Shown here piece by piece: positions 1 to 7,434 of a DNA stretch of 11,203 bases. Source of the DNA: an uncultured Thiomonas sp. (lineage in GTDB: Bacteria > Pseudomonadota > Gammaproteobacteria > Burkholderiales > Burkholderiaceae_C); contig CALBRU010000238.1 of assembly GCA_937927695.1 (NCBI GenBank), forward strand, positions 1 to 11,203. Direction: 5' to 3'. Every line of letters starts with the position of its first letter. The stretch's first letter is position 1. The translations under genes were made by a program, and so were the position numbers. The notes under the pieces were generated by a model. It ran no database searches. It was not told where the DNA came from and was given only the letters and a program-made list of their open reading frames with translations.

Positions 1-452
1 TCGACATCGCCGGCGGCCAGCGCGTGGCGGTAATCCAGCGTGGCCGACAACGGCAGCACGTCCACCCCGCACAGCGGCGCTTCGCGTTTGAGCGTGGCGA
101 TGAGCTGCGGCAGAAAGGCCGGGTCCATATAGTCGGCCGCCGCCAGGCGAAACTGTCGCGTGCTGTGCATCGCATCGAAAGGCCCGGCGCCGCCGAGCAT
201 GCGCTGCGCTTCCCGCAGGATGCAGGCGCTCGGCTCGATCAGGCTGGCGCCAAAGGCGGTAGGCACCATCGCATTGCCGCTGCGCACTAGCAGTTCATCG
301 CCGGTGATGCCGCGCAGGCGGCGCAGAGCGGCGCTCACGGCGGGTTGGGTCGAGCCCAGCCGCATGGCGGCGCGGGAAACATTCGATTCGGTCAGCACGG
401 TATGCAGTACCCGGATGAGATGCAGGTCAATGGAGTCCAGCGCATTGTTCAT
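1..452 (-). CDS. LysR-type transcriptional regulator, partial (C-terminus beyond window)
   Basis: This is a DNA-binding regulator read leftwards; 150 codons are present and the frame stays open to base 1, so roughly half of a normal 300-residue LysR protein is missing at the window edge. The start is the ATG at 452-450, preceded by AAGGGG (466-461) eight bases upstream. Residues about 7-65 form the LysR winged helix-turn-helix: SNVSRAAMRLGSTQPAVSAA is the recognition region and ELLVRSG is the wing. Residues from about 95 (RQFRLAAADYM) begin the effector-binding domain. The N-terminus (DLHLIRVLHTVLTE) resembles the NodD/NahR-like branch of the family. It is divergent from xdhABC across a 147-bp gap, the usual layout for a LysR regulator that controls its neighbour, so I infer that it regulates xanthine dehydrogenase in response to a purine-related ligand. 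The ligand itself cannot be read from the sequence. Confidence 0.9.
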   Translation of the reverse strand, partial: MNNALDSIDLHLIRVLHTVLTESNVSRAAMRLGSTQPAVSAALRRLRGITGDELLVRSGNAMVPTAFGASLIEPSACILREAQRMLGGAGPFDAMHSTRQFRLAAADYMDPAFLPQLIATLKREAPLCGVDVLPLSATLDYRHALAAGDV

Positions 453-599
453 GGTGCAGCCCCTTGCGGCATCAGCCGCTTCGCATGTTTTGTATACAGT
501 TCAGCATATGTCAATCGCGCCGGATCGTGGCCCAATACTTGCAGCATCGTGCTCACTCTGCTTTTCACCTCTCCACCGTCTGATGGCCCGCAACCTGCC
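453..599. promoter_or_regulatory. Divergent control region between the LysR gene and xdhA
   Basis: This 147-bp gap must hold both promoters and probably the LysR operator. It contains an AT-richer core at 486-515 with the perfect 8-bp palindrome TGTATACA (491-498) and CATATG (505-510). On the minus strand a consensus -35 hexamer TTGACA lies at 514-509, but no good -10 sits 16-18 bases beyond it. No convincing sigma70 promoter is visible for xdhA. The palindrome is the best operator candidate. LysR sites usually show a T-N11-A dyad, which I cannot place clearly here. Confidence 0.5.
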
Positions 600-603
600 A
601 TGA
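508..603 (+). other. Possible short leader ORF overlapping the xdhA start
   Basis: A 31-codon reading frame (ATG at 508, internal ATG at 583) ends with a TGA at 601-603 that overlaps the xdhA ATG at 600-602 as ATGA. Neither ATG has a visible ribosome binding site, and the peptide matches no family I recognise. It could couple translation into xdhA, which also lacks a Shine-Dalgarno sequence, or it could be chance in GC-rich DNA. I favour chance slightly. Confidence 0.15.
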
Positions 604-2192
604 ACACCCAACCCATCCGCTTCGTCCACCGCGGCCACATCACCGAAGTTGCCGGCCTGCCCATCACCACCACCGTGCTGCAATGGCTGCGCGAGCATGC
701 GCACCATTGCGGCACCAAGGAAGGCTGCGCCGAAGGCGACTGCGGCGCCTGCACCGTGGTTGTGGCGGAGCTGGCCGATGGCATCAATCAAGATTGCGCC
801 GCCGTGATCGTTGGGGCTTTGCAGCTACGCCCGATCAACGCCTGCATCCGCTACTTGCCCACCCTGCACGGCAAAGCACTGTTGACCGTCGAAGACCTTC
901 AGCGACTCGCCCCGGGCCACCCGCTGCACCCGGTGCAGCAAGCCCTGGTCGATTGCCACGGTTCGCAGTGCGGTTTCTGCACTCCCGGCTTCGCCATGTC
1001 GCTCTACGCAAGCTACGAGCGCCACCAGGGCGCGGGCACCCGGCCCACGCGTCAGCAACTCGCCGACGACCTGTCGGGCAATCTGTGCCGCTGCACCGGT
1101 TACCGCCCCATTCTCGATGCGGGCCAGGCGATGTTCGAGGCGCCAGCGGCGCGGCTCGACCCCGAGCCCCTTGCCGCGCTGCTGCGCCAGATCGCCGAGC
1201 GCACGACCGAGCCTTTTGTACACACTGCGCCCAACCCCGCCTACCCCGATGCGCGGGGTCATCCCCGCATCGACCATTTCATCGCGCCACGTACCCTTGA
1301 AACTTTTGCCGCCGTCCGGGCCGAACGGCCAGAGGCCAGACTGTTGGCTGGCGCCACCGACATCGGTCTGTGGACCAACAAGCAGTTGCGCGACGTGGGC
1401 GATCTGCTCTATTTGGGTGATGTGCGCGAGTTGCATGCGGTGGAGCACGACGGCCCCCAGCTTCGCATCGGCGCGGCCGTGCCGCTGGACGATGCCTGGG
1501 CTGCGCTGGTGCAGCACTGGCCCGAGCTGCGCGAGATGGCGCTGCGCTTTGCCGGCCCGCCCGTACGTCACGCCGGCACTCTGGGCGGAAATGTGGCCAA
1601 CGGCTCGCCCATCGGCGACAGCGCGCCAGTGCTGCTCGCGCTCGACGCCGTGCTGCTGCTGCAGCGTGGGTCGGCCCTGCGCCGCCTGCCGCTAGCCGAG
1701 TTCTATCTCGACTACATGAAAAACGCCCTGCAGCCCGGTGAGTTTTTGCGGGCCATCGAGTTGCCTCTGCCCACCCCGAGTGAGACCCCGCAGCAGGCGC
1801 TGCGGCTGCGGGCCTACAAACTTTCCAAACGCTACGACTGCGACATTTCGGCGGTGAGCTGCGGCCTGGCCCTGCGGCTCGATGCGCAAGGCCACGTCAG
1901 CCACGCGCGCCTGGCCTTTGGCGGCATGGCCGCAGTGGTCAAGCGCGCCGCGCAGGCCGAAGCCGCGCTGCTGGGCCAGCCCTGGAGCGAAGCCAGTGTG
2001 CGCGCGGCCATGCAGGCGCTGGGCGCCGACTTCCAGCCGCTGACCGATCTGCGCGCCAGCAGCGGCCATCGCCAGCGCGTGGCGCGCAATCTGCTGTGGC
2101 GCTTCTGGCTGGAAACCCGCACTGACGCACCACTGCCCGCCAGCCAAACCAGCGTCTGGGCGGGACTTCAGCCCGCGCTGCACACGGTTTGA
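600..2192 (+). CDS. xdhA: Xanthine dehydrogenase small subunit XdhA (2x[2Fe-2S], FAD)
   Basis: This electron-transfer subunit of xanthine dehydrogenase passes electrons from the molybdenum site in XdhB through two [2Fe-2S] clusters to FAD and then NAD+, in the cytoplasm. The protein has 530 residues. Residues 1-85 are a plant-ferredoxin-like domain with cluster cysteines C43, C48, C51 and C82 (motif GCAEGDCGAC). Residues 90-175 form the helical second cluster domain with C124, C127, C163 and C165 (CGFC and CRC). The FAD domain follows, with LLAGATDIGLW at 248-258 and TLGGNVANGSPIGD at 327-340. The CO-dehydrogenase-flavoprotein C-terminal domain covers about 400-505. All eight cluster cysteines are present. 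The frame is open upstream to 345, but homology begins at the ATG at 600. No Shine-Dalgarno sequence precedes this start, and a short ORF ends on it (ATGA). It is first in the xdhABC operon, 10 bases before xdhB. Confidence 0.96.
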   Translation: MNTQPIRFVHRGHITEVAGLPITTTVLQWLREHAHHCGTKEGCAEGDCGACTVVVAELADGINQDCAAVIVGALQLRPINACIRYLPTLHGKALLTVEDLQRLAPGHPLHPVQQALVDCHGSQCGFCTPGFAMSLYASYERHQGAGTRPTRQQLADDLSGNLCRCTGYRPILDAGQAMFEAPAARLDPEPLAALLRQIAERTTEPFVHTAPNPAYPDARGHPRIDHFIAPRTLETFAAVRAERPEARLLAGATDIGLWTNKQLRDVGDLLYLGDVRELHAVEHDGPQLRIGAAVPLDDAWAALVQHWPELREMALRFAGPPVRHAGTLGGNVANGSPIGDSAPVLLALDAVLLLQRGSALRRLPLAEFYLDYMKNALQPGEFLRAIELPLPTPSETPQQALRLRAYKLSKRYDCDISAVSCGLALRLDAQGHVSHARLAFGGMAAVVKRAAQAEAALLGQPWSEASVRAAMQALGADFQPLTDLRASSGHRQRVARNLLWRFWLETRTDAPLPASQTSVWAGLQPALHTV

Positions 2193-2202
2193 GGACCGCC
2201 CC

Positions 2203-4626
2203 ATGAACAAGCCCAGCGACCTCTTGTCCCTCTCGCCCGCCATTCAGAACTTTGCCCGCCAGGACAACACGCCGTGGAGCGAAGCCGAATGGCCCGCGCT
2301 GCGCGAAGGCGCCCGAGTCGGAGTCAGCCCGCCGCACGAATCGGCACATCTGCACGTCAGCGGCCAGGCCACCTACACCGACGACGCCCCGGAACTGCAC
2401 GGCACGCTGCACGCGGCGCTGGGGCTTTCTCCCCTGGCGCACGGCAAGCTGCTGGGCATCGACCTCGCCCGCCTGCGCGCCCAGCCGGGCGTGGTGGCCG
2501 TGTTCACCGCAGCCGACATTCCGGCGGTGAACGACTGCGGTCCCGTGATGCACGACGATCCCATTCTGGCCGACGGCACTCTACGCTTCGTCGGCCAGCC
2601 GGTCTTCCTGGTTGTAGCCACCACGCAGACCCTCGCGCGCCGCGCGGCGGCGCTGGCGCGCGAGGTGATCCAGGCCGAAGCCCTGCCCGCGCTGCTCACC
2701 GCCCGCGAGGCCCATGCCCAGGGCCAGTATGTGCTGCCGCCGATGCATCTGACGCGCGAGACGTCGCCCGGCGAACTCGAACGGGCGATGGCCTCAGCCC
2801 CCCATCGCCTGCAAGGCAGCCTGAGCGTGGGCGGGCAGGAGCAGTTCTACCTCGAAGGCCAGGTGGCCTATGCCATGCCGGCGGAGGACGCCGGCATGCG
2901 CGTGCTGTGCTCCACCCAGCACCCCAGCGAGATGCAGCATGTCGTCGCCCACATGCTGGGGTGGAGGCAGCATCAGGTGCAGGTGGAATGCCGACGCATG
3001 GGCGGCGGCTTCGGCGGCAAGGAGTCGCAATCGGCGCAGTTCGCCTGTTGCGCGGCGCTGGCCGCCCACCTGCTGCAGAGGCCGGTGAAACTGCGGCTAG
3101 ACCGCGACGACGACTTTCTCATCACCGGCCGACGCCACGGCTTTGAATACGACTACACCGTGGGCTTCGATGACGACGGTCGCATCCTCGCCTACGAGGT
3201 GACCTTGATCGCCAATGCAGGGCATTCCGCCGATCTCTCCGGCGCGGTGCTCACCCGGGCCATCTGCCATGTGGACAACGCCTACTGGCTGCCCAATGTC
3301 GCCATCCACGGTTTCGTCGCCAAAACCAACACCCAGAGCAACACCGCCTTCCGCGGTTTCGGCGGTCCGCAAGGCGCCCTCGTCACCGAATTCGTGCTCG
3401 ACTCCATCGCTCGCAAACTGGGGCATGACGCGCTGCAGGTGCGCCGCGCCAATTTCTACGGCATCGGCCAGAACAACCACACGCCCTACGGCCAGGGCGT
3501 GATTGACAACGTCATCTCCCTGCTGGTGGACCAGCTTGTGCAAAGCGCCGACTACGCCGCGCGCCGCACCGCGATTGCCCGCTTCAACGCCCACAGCCCG
3601 GTACTCAAGAAGGGGCTGGCGCTCACCCCGGTGAAGTTCGGCATCTCGTTCAATGTCGTGCATCTGAACCAGGCGGGCGCCCTCGTGCATATCTACACCG
3701 ATGGCAGCGTGCTGGTGAACCACGGCGGCACCGAAATGGGGCAAGGGCTGAACACCAAAGTGGCGCAGGTCGTCGCCGAGGAACTGGGGCTGGACTTCGC
3801 CGCCGTGCGCTGCACCGCCACCGACACCCACAAGGTGGCCAACACCTCGGCCACCGCCGCCTCCACCGGGGCCGACCTCAACGGCATGGCCGCGCTCGAT
3901 GCCGCCCGCACCCTGCGCCAGCGGCTGGCCCGCTTCGCCGCCGAACGTCACGGCGGACGCACCGAGGCGGTGCGCTTCAGTGGCGGACTGGTGCACGCGG
4001 GCAGCACCACCCTGCCCTTTGCTACCCTGGTGCAGCAGGCTTATCTCGCCCGGGTGCAGTTGTGGAGCGACGGCTTCTACACCACGCCCGACCTGCATTG
4101 GGACGCCAAGACCCTCACCGGGCACCCGTTCTACTACTTCGCCTACGGCGCCGCGGTGAGCGAAGTGCTGGTGGACACGCTGACCGGCGAATGGCGGCTG
4201 CTGCGCGCCGACCTGCTGCACGACGCCGGGAAGTCGCTCAATCCGGCCATCGACATCGGGCAGGTCGAAGGCGCGTTCATTCAGGGCATGGGCTGGCTCA
4301 CTCTGGAAGAACTGGTGTGGCATCCCCAAACCGGCCTGCTGCTCACCCACGCGCCCAGCACCTACAAAATCCCCACCGCCAACGACTGCCCGCCCGATTT
4401 TCGCATCGCGCTGTTCGACAACCCCAACGTCCAGCCGACCCTCCATCGCTCCAAGGCCGTGGGCGAGCCGCCGCTGCTGCTGCCCTTCTCGGTGTTGCTG
4501 GCCCTGCGCGATGCCATTTCCGCCGTCGGCGACCATCGCATCGACCCGCCGCTGCGCGCACCGGCCACGCCCGAAGCCATACTCGACGCAGTCGATGCGG
4601 TGCGCACTGCGAGTGTTGTGCCATGA
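2203..4626 (+). CDS. xdhB: Xanthine dehydrogenase large (molybdopterin-binding) subunit XdhB
   Basis: This catalytic subunit hydroxylates hypoxanthine to xanthine and xanthine to urate at a molybdenum-molybdopterin centre. At 807 residues it is close to known bacterial XdhB proteins. Residues about 45-160 are the aldehyde oxidase/xanthine dehydrogenase a/b hammerhead domain, and the rest is the two-part cofactor-binding region. Active-site residues are in place: Q212 in GGQEQFYLE, the cofactor loop MGGGFGGKE (266-274) with substrate-binding E274, R384 in TAFRGFGGPQG, GGTEMGQGLNTK (508-519), and the general base E755 in KAVGEPP. By alignment to bovine XDH these correspond to Q767, E802, R880 and E1261, and the Glu/Arg pair favours xanthine over aldehyde oxidation. 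The start has GAGGA at 2191-2195, overlapping the xdhA stop and seven bases before the ATG. The last bases overlap xdhC as ATGA, which suggests coupled translation. Confidence 0.97.
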   Translation: MNKPSDLLSLSPAIQNFARQDNTPWSEAEWPALREGARVGVSPPHESAHLHVSGQATYTDDAPELHGTLHAALGLSPLAHGKLLGIDLARLRAQPGVVAVFTAADIPAVNDCGPVMHDDPILADGTLRFVGQPVFLVVATTQTLARRAAALAREVIQAEALPALLTAREAHAQGQYVLPPMHLTRETSPGELERAMASAPHRLQGSLSVGGQEQFYLEGQVAYAMPAEDAGMRVLCSTQHPSEMQHVVAHMLGWRQHQVQVECRRMGGGFGGKESQSAQFACCAALAAHLLQRPVKLRLDRDDDFLITGRRHGFEYDYTVGFDDDGRILAYEVTLIANAGHSADLSGAVLTRAICHVDNAYWLPNVAIHGFVAKTNTQSNTAFRGFGGPQGALVTEFVLDSIARKLGHDALQVRRANFYGIGQNNHTPYGQGVIDNVISLLVDQLVQSADYAARRTAIARFNAHSPVLKKGLALTPVKFGISFNVVHLNQAGALVHIYTDGSVLVNHGGTEMGQGLNTKVAQVVAEELGLDFAAVRCTATDTHKVANTSATAASTGADLNGMAALDAARTLRQRLARFAAERHGGRTEAVRFSGGLVHAGSTTLPFATLVQQAYLARVQLWSDGFYTTPDLHWDAKTLTGHPFYYFAYGAAVSEVLVDTLTGEWRLLRADLLHDAGKSLNPAIDIGQVEGAFIQGMGWLTLEELVWHPQTGLLLTHAPSTYKIPTANDCPPDFRIALFDNPNVQPTLHRSKAVGEPPLLLPFSVLLALRDAISAVGDHRIDPPLRAPATPEAILDAVDAVRTASVVP

Positions 4627-5459
4627 AACGCGAACCTGCACCGCTCAACCTGCTTGATGACGAACCCGCGCAGACGCTCTGGGTCTGCGTCACCCTCAGT
4701 CGGGTGCGCGGCTCCGCGCCGCGCGAACAAGGTGCCTGCATGCTGGTTGGGGCCACGCAAACCCACGGCAGCATCGGCGGCGGTCATCTGGAATACAAGG
4801 CCATCGCCACAGCGCGGCAACTGCGGGAACGATGGGCCGCCGGCTCGACAACCGAACTCCATCTCGAAAGCTACGCCCTTGGCCCCGCGCTCGGGCAATG
4901 CTGCGGTGGCCACGTCGAACTTCGCTACGAGATCGCCGCCAGCGGCGCGCTCCCCGTCCCCGACCCGCTGTTCCATCTGCAGCTTTTCGGCGCGGGCCAT
5001 GTCGGCCGGGCGCTGGTGCGCGCCTTGCGCCCTCTGCCTTGTCACATCGACTGGATCGACGAGCGCGAGCAGGAGTTCCCGCCCGACGCCTTTACATCTG
5101 ATGCCTGCCCCGTATGGCCCTCCACGCTGCGCGCCCTGGCCGTGGACGCCCCGCAAGCCGAAATCGCTACCGCCCCGCCCGGCGCCTTCTATCTGGTGAT
5201 GACCCACAGCCACGACCTCGACTTCTGCCTGGGCGAAACCATACTGCGGCGCGCCGACATCGGCTGGTTCGGCCTCATCGGTTCGGCCACCAAGCGCGCC
5301 CGCTTTCTGCGACGCTGGCGCGAGCGTGGCATTCCCGCGCAGGCGCTGGAACGGCTGGTCTGCCCGGTGGGCATCCCCGGCATTCCCGGCAAGGCGCCGG
5401 AAGTGATCGCCGCCTCGGTGGCGGCGCAGTTGCTTCAGGTGGCGGCGCAGGCCCGCTGA
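4623..5459 (+). CDS. xdhC: Xanthine dehydrogenase accessory protein XdhC
   Basis: This cytoplasmic chaperone binds the molybdenum cofactor, promotes its sulfuration and inserts it into XdhB; in Rhodobacter capsulatus it is required for activity but is not part of the enzyme. The 278-residue protein shows the family signatures: GSAPREQGACMLV (30-42), GSIGGGHLEYKA (49-60), GQCCGG (91-96, the conserved paired cysteines), a Rossmann-type nucleotide loop FGAGHVGRAL (122-131), FGLIGSATKRARF (206-218) and the C-terminal CPVGIPGIPGKAPE (227-240). The start ATG overlaps the xdhB stop by four bases (ATGA), so translation is probably coupled. It is the last gene of the operon; no guanine deaminase gene follows, and ilvD converges 25 bases downstream. 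Confidence 0.96.
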   Translation: MKREPAPLNLLDDEPAQTLWVCVTLSRVRGSAPREQGACMLVGATQTHGSIGGGHLEYKAIATARQLRERWAAGSTTELHLESYALGPALGQCCGGHVELRYEIAASGALPVPDPLFHLQLFGAGHVGRALVRALRPLPCHIDWIDEREQEFPPDAFTSDACPVWPSTLRALAVDAPQAEIATAPPGAFYLVMTHSHDLDFCLGETILRRADIGWFGLIGSATKRARFLRRWRERGIPAQALERLVCPVGIPGIPGKAPEVIAASVAAQLLQVAAQAR

Positions 5460-5461
5460 TC

Positions 5462-5481
5462 GGGACGCCAGCCTGTGTCCC
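5462..5481. terminator. Small hairpin between convergent xdhC and ilvD (weak terminator candidate)
   Basis: Arms GGGACGC (5462-5468) and GTGTCCC (5475-5481) can form a 7-bp stem with one G-U pair and a 6-base loop. It sits in the 25-bp gap between the two convergent stop codons, where a terminator is expected. No T-run follows on either strand, so it is a poor intrinsic terminator. Confidence 0.3.
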
Positions 5482-5484
5482 TCC

Positions 5485-7326
5485 TCAGTCTTCCAGCAGA
5501 TCGGCGTTGCGCACCGCGCCCTTGTCGGCGCTGGTGACCAGCTTGGCGTAGGCCTTGAGCGCCTGGCTCACCTTGCGGGCACGCGGCACTTCCGGTTTCC
5601 AGCCGCGGGCGTTCTGCTCGGCGCGGCGGCGGGCCAGTTCTTCGTCGCTGACGTCCACGCGCACCACGCGGTTCGGAATGTCGATGACGATGCGGTCGCC
5701 CGTGCGCACGAGACCGATGGCGCCGCCCTCGGCCGCTTCGGGTGATACATGGCCGATGGACAGCCCCGCCGTTCCGCCCGAGAAGCGGCCGTCGGTGATG
5801 AGGGCGCAGACCTTGCCCAGCCCCTTCGATTTGAGATAGCTCGTCGGGTAGAGCATTTCCTGCATGCCCGGGCCGCCGCGCGGGCCTTCATAACGGATGA
5901 CGACCACGTCGCCCGGCTTGATCTGGTCGCCCAGAATCGCCTCGACCGCCGCGTCCTGGCTTTCCAACACCACGGCGGGGCCGGAGAAGGACAGAATGCT
6001 CTTGTCCACCCCGGCGGTCTTGACGATGCAGCCGCGCTCGGCCAGGTTGCCAAACAGCACGGCCAGCCCGCCGTCGGTGCTGTAGGCGTGCGCGACGTCG
6101 CGGATGCAGCCATCGGCGCGGTCGGTGTCCAGCGTGTCATAACGGCAGCTCTGCGAAAACGCTTTCGTGCTGCGCACCCCGGCCGGGCCTGCACGGTAAA
6201 AGGTCTGCACCTCCTCGGAAGGCTTGCGCGCAACGTCCCAAGTGTCGAGCGCCGCAGCCAGCGTGGGGGCGTGCACGGTCGGCACGCGGGTGTCGATCAG
6301 CTTGGCGCGGTCGAGCTCGCCCAGAATGGCCATCACGCCCCCCGCGCGGTGCACGTCTTCGAGGTGGTAGTGGCTGGACGGCGCCACCTTGCACAGCGTG
6401 GGCACCTTGCGCGACAGGCGGTCGATGTCGCCCATGCCGAAATCGACGCCGCCTTCCTGCGCCGCCGCCAGCAGGTGCAGCACGGTGTTGGTCGAACCGC
6501 CCATGGCGATGTCCAGCGACATCGCGTTCTCGAATGCCGCCTTGCACGCGATGCGGCGCGGCAGCACGCTGTCGTCGTTGCCCTCGTAATAGCGGCGGGC
6601 CAGATCGACGATGGTGCGCCCGGCGCGACGGAACAGTTGCTCGCGGTCGGTATGCGTGGCCACCAGCGAGCCGTTGCCCGGCAGCGACAGGCCCAGGGCT
6701 TCGGTGAGACAGTTCATCGAATTCGCGGTGAACATGCCCGAGCACGAGCCACAGGTCGGGCAGGCCGAGCGCTCGATGGACTGCACGTCGTCATCAGACA
6801 CTTTGTCGTCCGCCGCGGCCACCATGGCGTCGATCAGGTCGAGCGAAATCACCTTGCCGGCCAGCCGCGTTTTGCCGGCCTCCATCGGCCCGCCCGACAC
6901 GAAAACCACCGGGATATTCAGCCGCAGCGCGGCCATCAGCATGCCGGGGGTGATCTTGTCGCAGTTGGAAATGCACACCAACGCGTCGGCCGTGTGCGCG
7001 TTGCACATGTACTCCACGCTGTCGGCAATGATGTCGCGCGAGGGCAGGCTGTAGAGCATGCCGTCATGACCCATGGCGATGCCGTCATCCACCGCGATGG
7101 TGTTGAACTCCTTGCCCACCCCGCCCGCGCGCTCGATTTCCTCGATCACCAACTGGCCGAGATCTTTCAGATGCACATGGCCGGGCACGAACTGGGTGAA
7201 CGAATTGGCAACCGCGATGATGGGTTTGCCGAAATCGCCGTCCTGCATGCCAGTGGCGCGCCACAGCGCGCGGGCGCCGGCCATATTGCGGCCGGAAGTG
7301 CTGGTACGGGAACGGTAGGCGGGCAT
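5485..7326 (-). CDS. ilvD: Dihydroxy-acid dehydratase IlvD
   Basis: This Fe-S and Mg2+ dependent cytoplasmic dehydratase converts 2,3-dihydroxy-isovalerate and 2,3-dihydroxy-3-methylvalerate into the 2-oxo acids that precede valine, leucine and isoleucine. The protein is 613 residues (E. coli has 616) and N-terminal numbering matches E. coli IlvD. D81 is in the metal motif VDDGIAMGHDGM. C122, D123 and K124 are in SNCDKITPGM, K124 being the position carbamylated in studied family members. C189, C192 and C195 lie in ACPTCGSCSGMF. E490 and the proposed catalytic S516 (TDGRFSGG) are also present. The long form with these cysteines suggests the E. coli-like enzyme with an oxygen-sensitive cluster, but cluster type needs experiment. 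The start at 7326 has a strong ribosome binding site and matches the family N-terminus MPAYRSRTSTSGRNMAGARAL closely; the frame upstream to 7479 is not coding. A LysR regulator is divergent, 108 bp away. Confidence 0.97.
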   Translation of the reverse strand: MPAYRSRTSTSGRNMAGARALWRATGMQDGDFGKPIIAVANSFTQFVPGHVHLKDLGQLVIEEIERAGGVGKEFNTIAVDDGIAMGHDGMLYSLPSRDIIADSVEYMCNAHTADALVCISNCDKITPGMLMAALRLNIPVVFVSGGPMEAGKTRLAGKVISLDLIDAMVAAADDKVSDDDVQSIERSACPTCGSCSGMFTANSMNCLTEALGLSLPGNGSLVATHTDREQLFRRAGRTIVDLARRYYEGNDDSVLPRRIACKAAFENAMSLDIAMGGSTNTVLHLLAAAQEGGVDFGMGDIDRLSRKVPTLCKVAPSSHYHLEDVHRAGGVMAILGELDRAKLIDTRVPTVHAPTLAAALDTWDVARKPSEEVQTFYRAGPAGVRSTKAFSQSCRYDTLDTDRADGCIRDVAHAYSTDGGLAVLFGNLAERGCIVKTAGVDKSILSFSGPAVVLESQDAAVEAILGDQIKPGDVVVIRYEGPRGGPGMQEMLYPTSYLKSKGLGKVCALITDGRFSGGTAGLSIGHVSPEAAEGGAIGLVRTGDRIVIDIPNRVVRVDVSDEELARRRAEQNARGWKPEVPRARKVSQALKAYAKLVTSADKGAVRNADLLED

Positions 7327-7334
7327 GGGGCGAT

Positions 7335-7340
7335 TCTCCT
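7335..7340 (-). promoter_or_regulatory. Ribosome binding site of ilvD
   Basis: AGGAGA read on the minus strand (7340-7335) lies eight bases before the ATG at 7326. It fixes the ilvD start against the longer open frame that extends to 7479. Confidence 0.8.
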
Positions 7341-7351
7341 GCGGGGAAATG

Positions 7352-7399
7352 TTGAACAAAAAGGCAAATTGTCCCGACCCTCCGCTATATTGAACAATA
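7352..7399. promoter_or_regulatory. Candidate LysR operator: two TTGAACAA boxes between ilvD and lysR
   Basis: The octamer TTGAACAA occurs at 7352-7359 and again at 7390-7397, starts 38 bp apart. Each copy is a short dyad (TTG-AA-CAA). The right copy extends to TATTGAACAATA (7388-7399), with perfect 5-bp arms around AA. Their place in the divergent gap between a LysR gene and ilvD is where paired LysR binding sites are normally found. The left box lies 25 bases before the ilvD ATG, so binding there could affect ilvD initiation directly. The dyad and repeat are visible; the protein that binds is an inference. Confidence 0.5.
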
Positions 7400-7434
7400 C
7401 ATTTTCTATGACAGCGCCATACGCCAAACGAATC

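Noticed and set aside
345..599. N-terminal extension of XdhA
   Set aside because: The frame is open, but it runs through the divergent LysR gene start and the control region, and XdhA homology begins at the ATG at 600.
3097..4641. 514-residue open frame on the minus strand opposite xdhB
   Set aside because: xdhB is certain from intact catalytic motifs. The antisense frame is a by-product of high third-position G+C and shows only low-complexity Gly/His/Val-rich sequence.
5749..7434. Long plus-strand open frame running into the second LysR gene
   Set aside because: The part before 7435 is antisense to ilvD and has no domain content. The LysR homology starts at MELRQL, so this is not a fusion protein.
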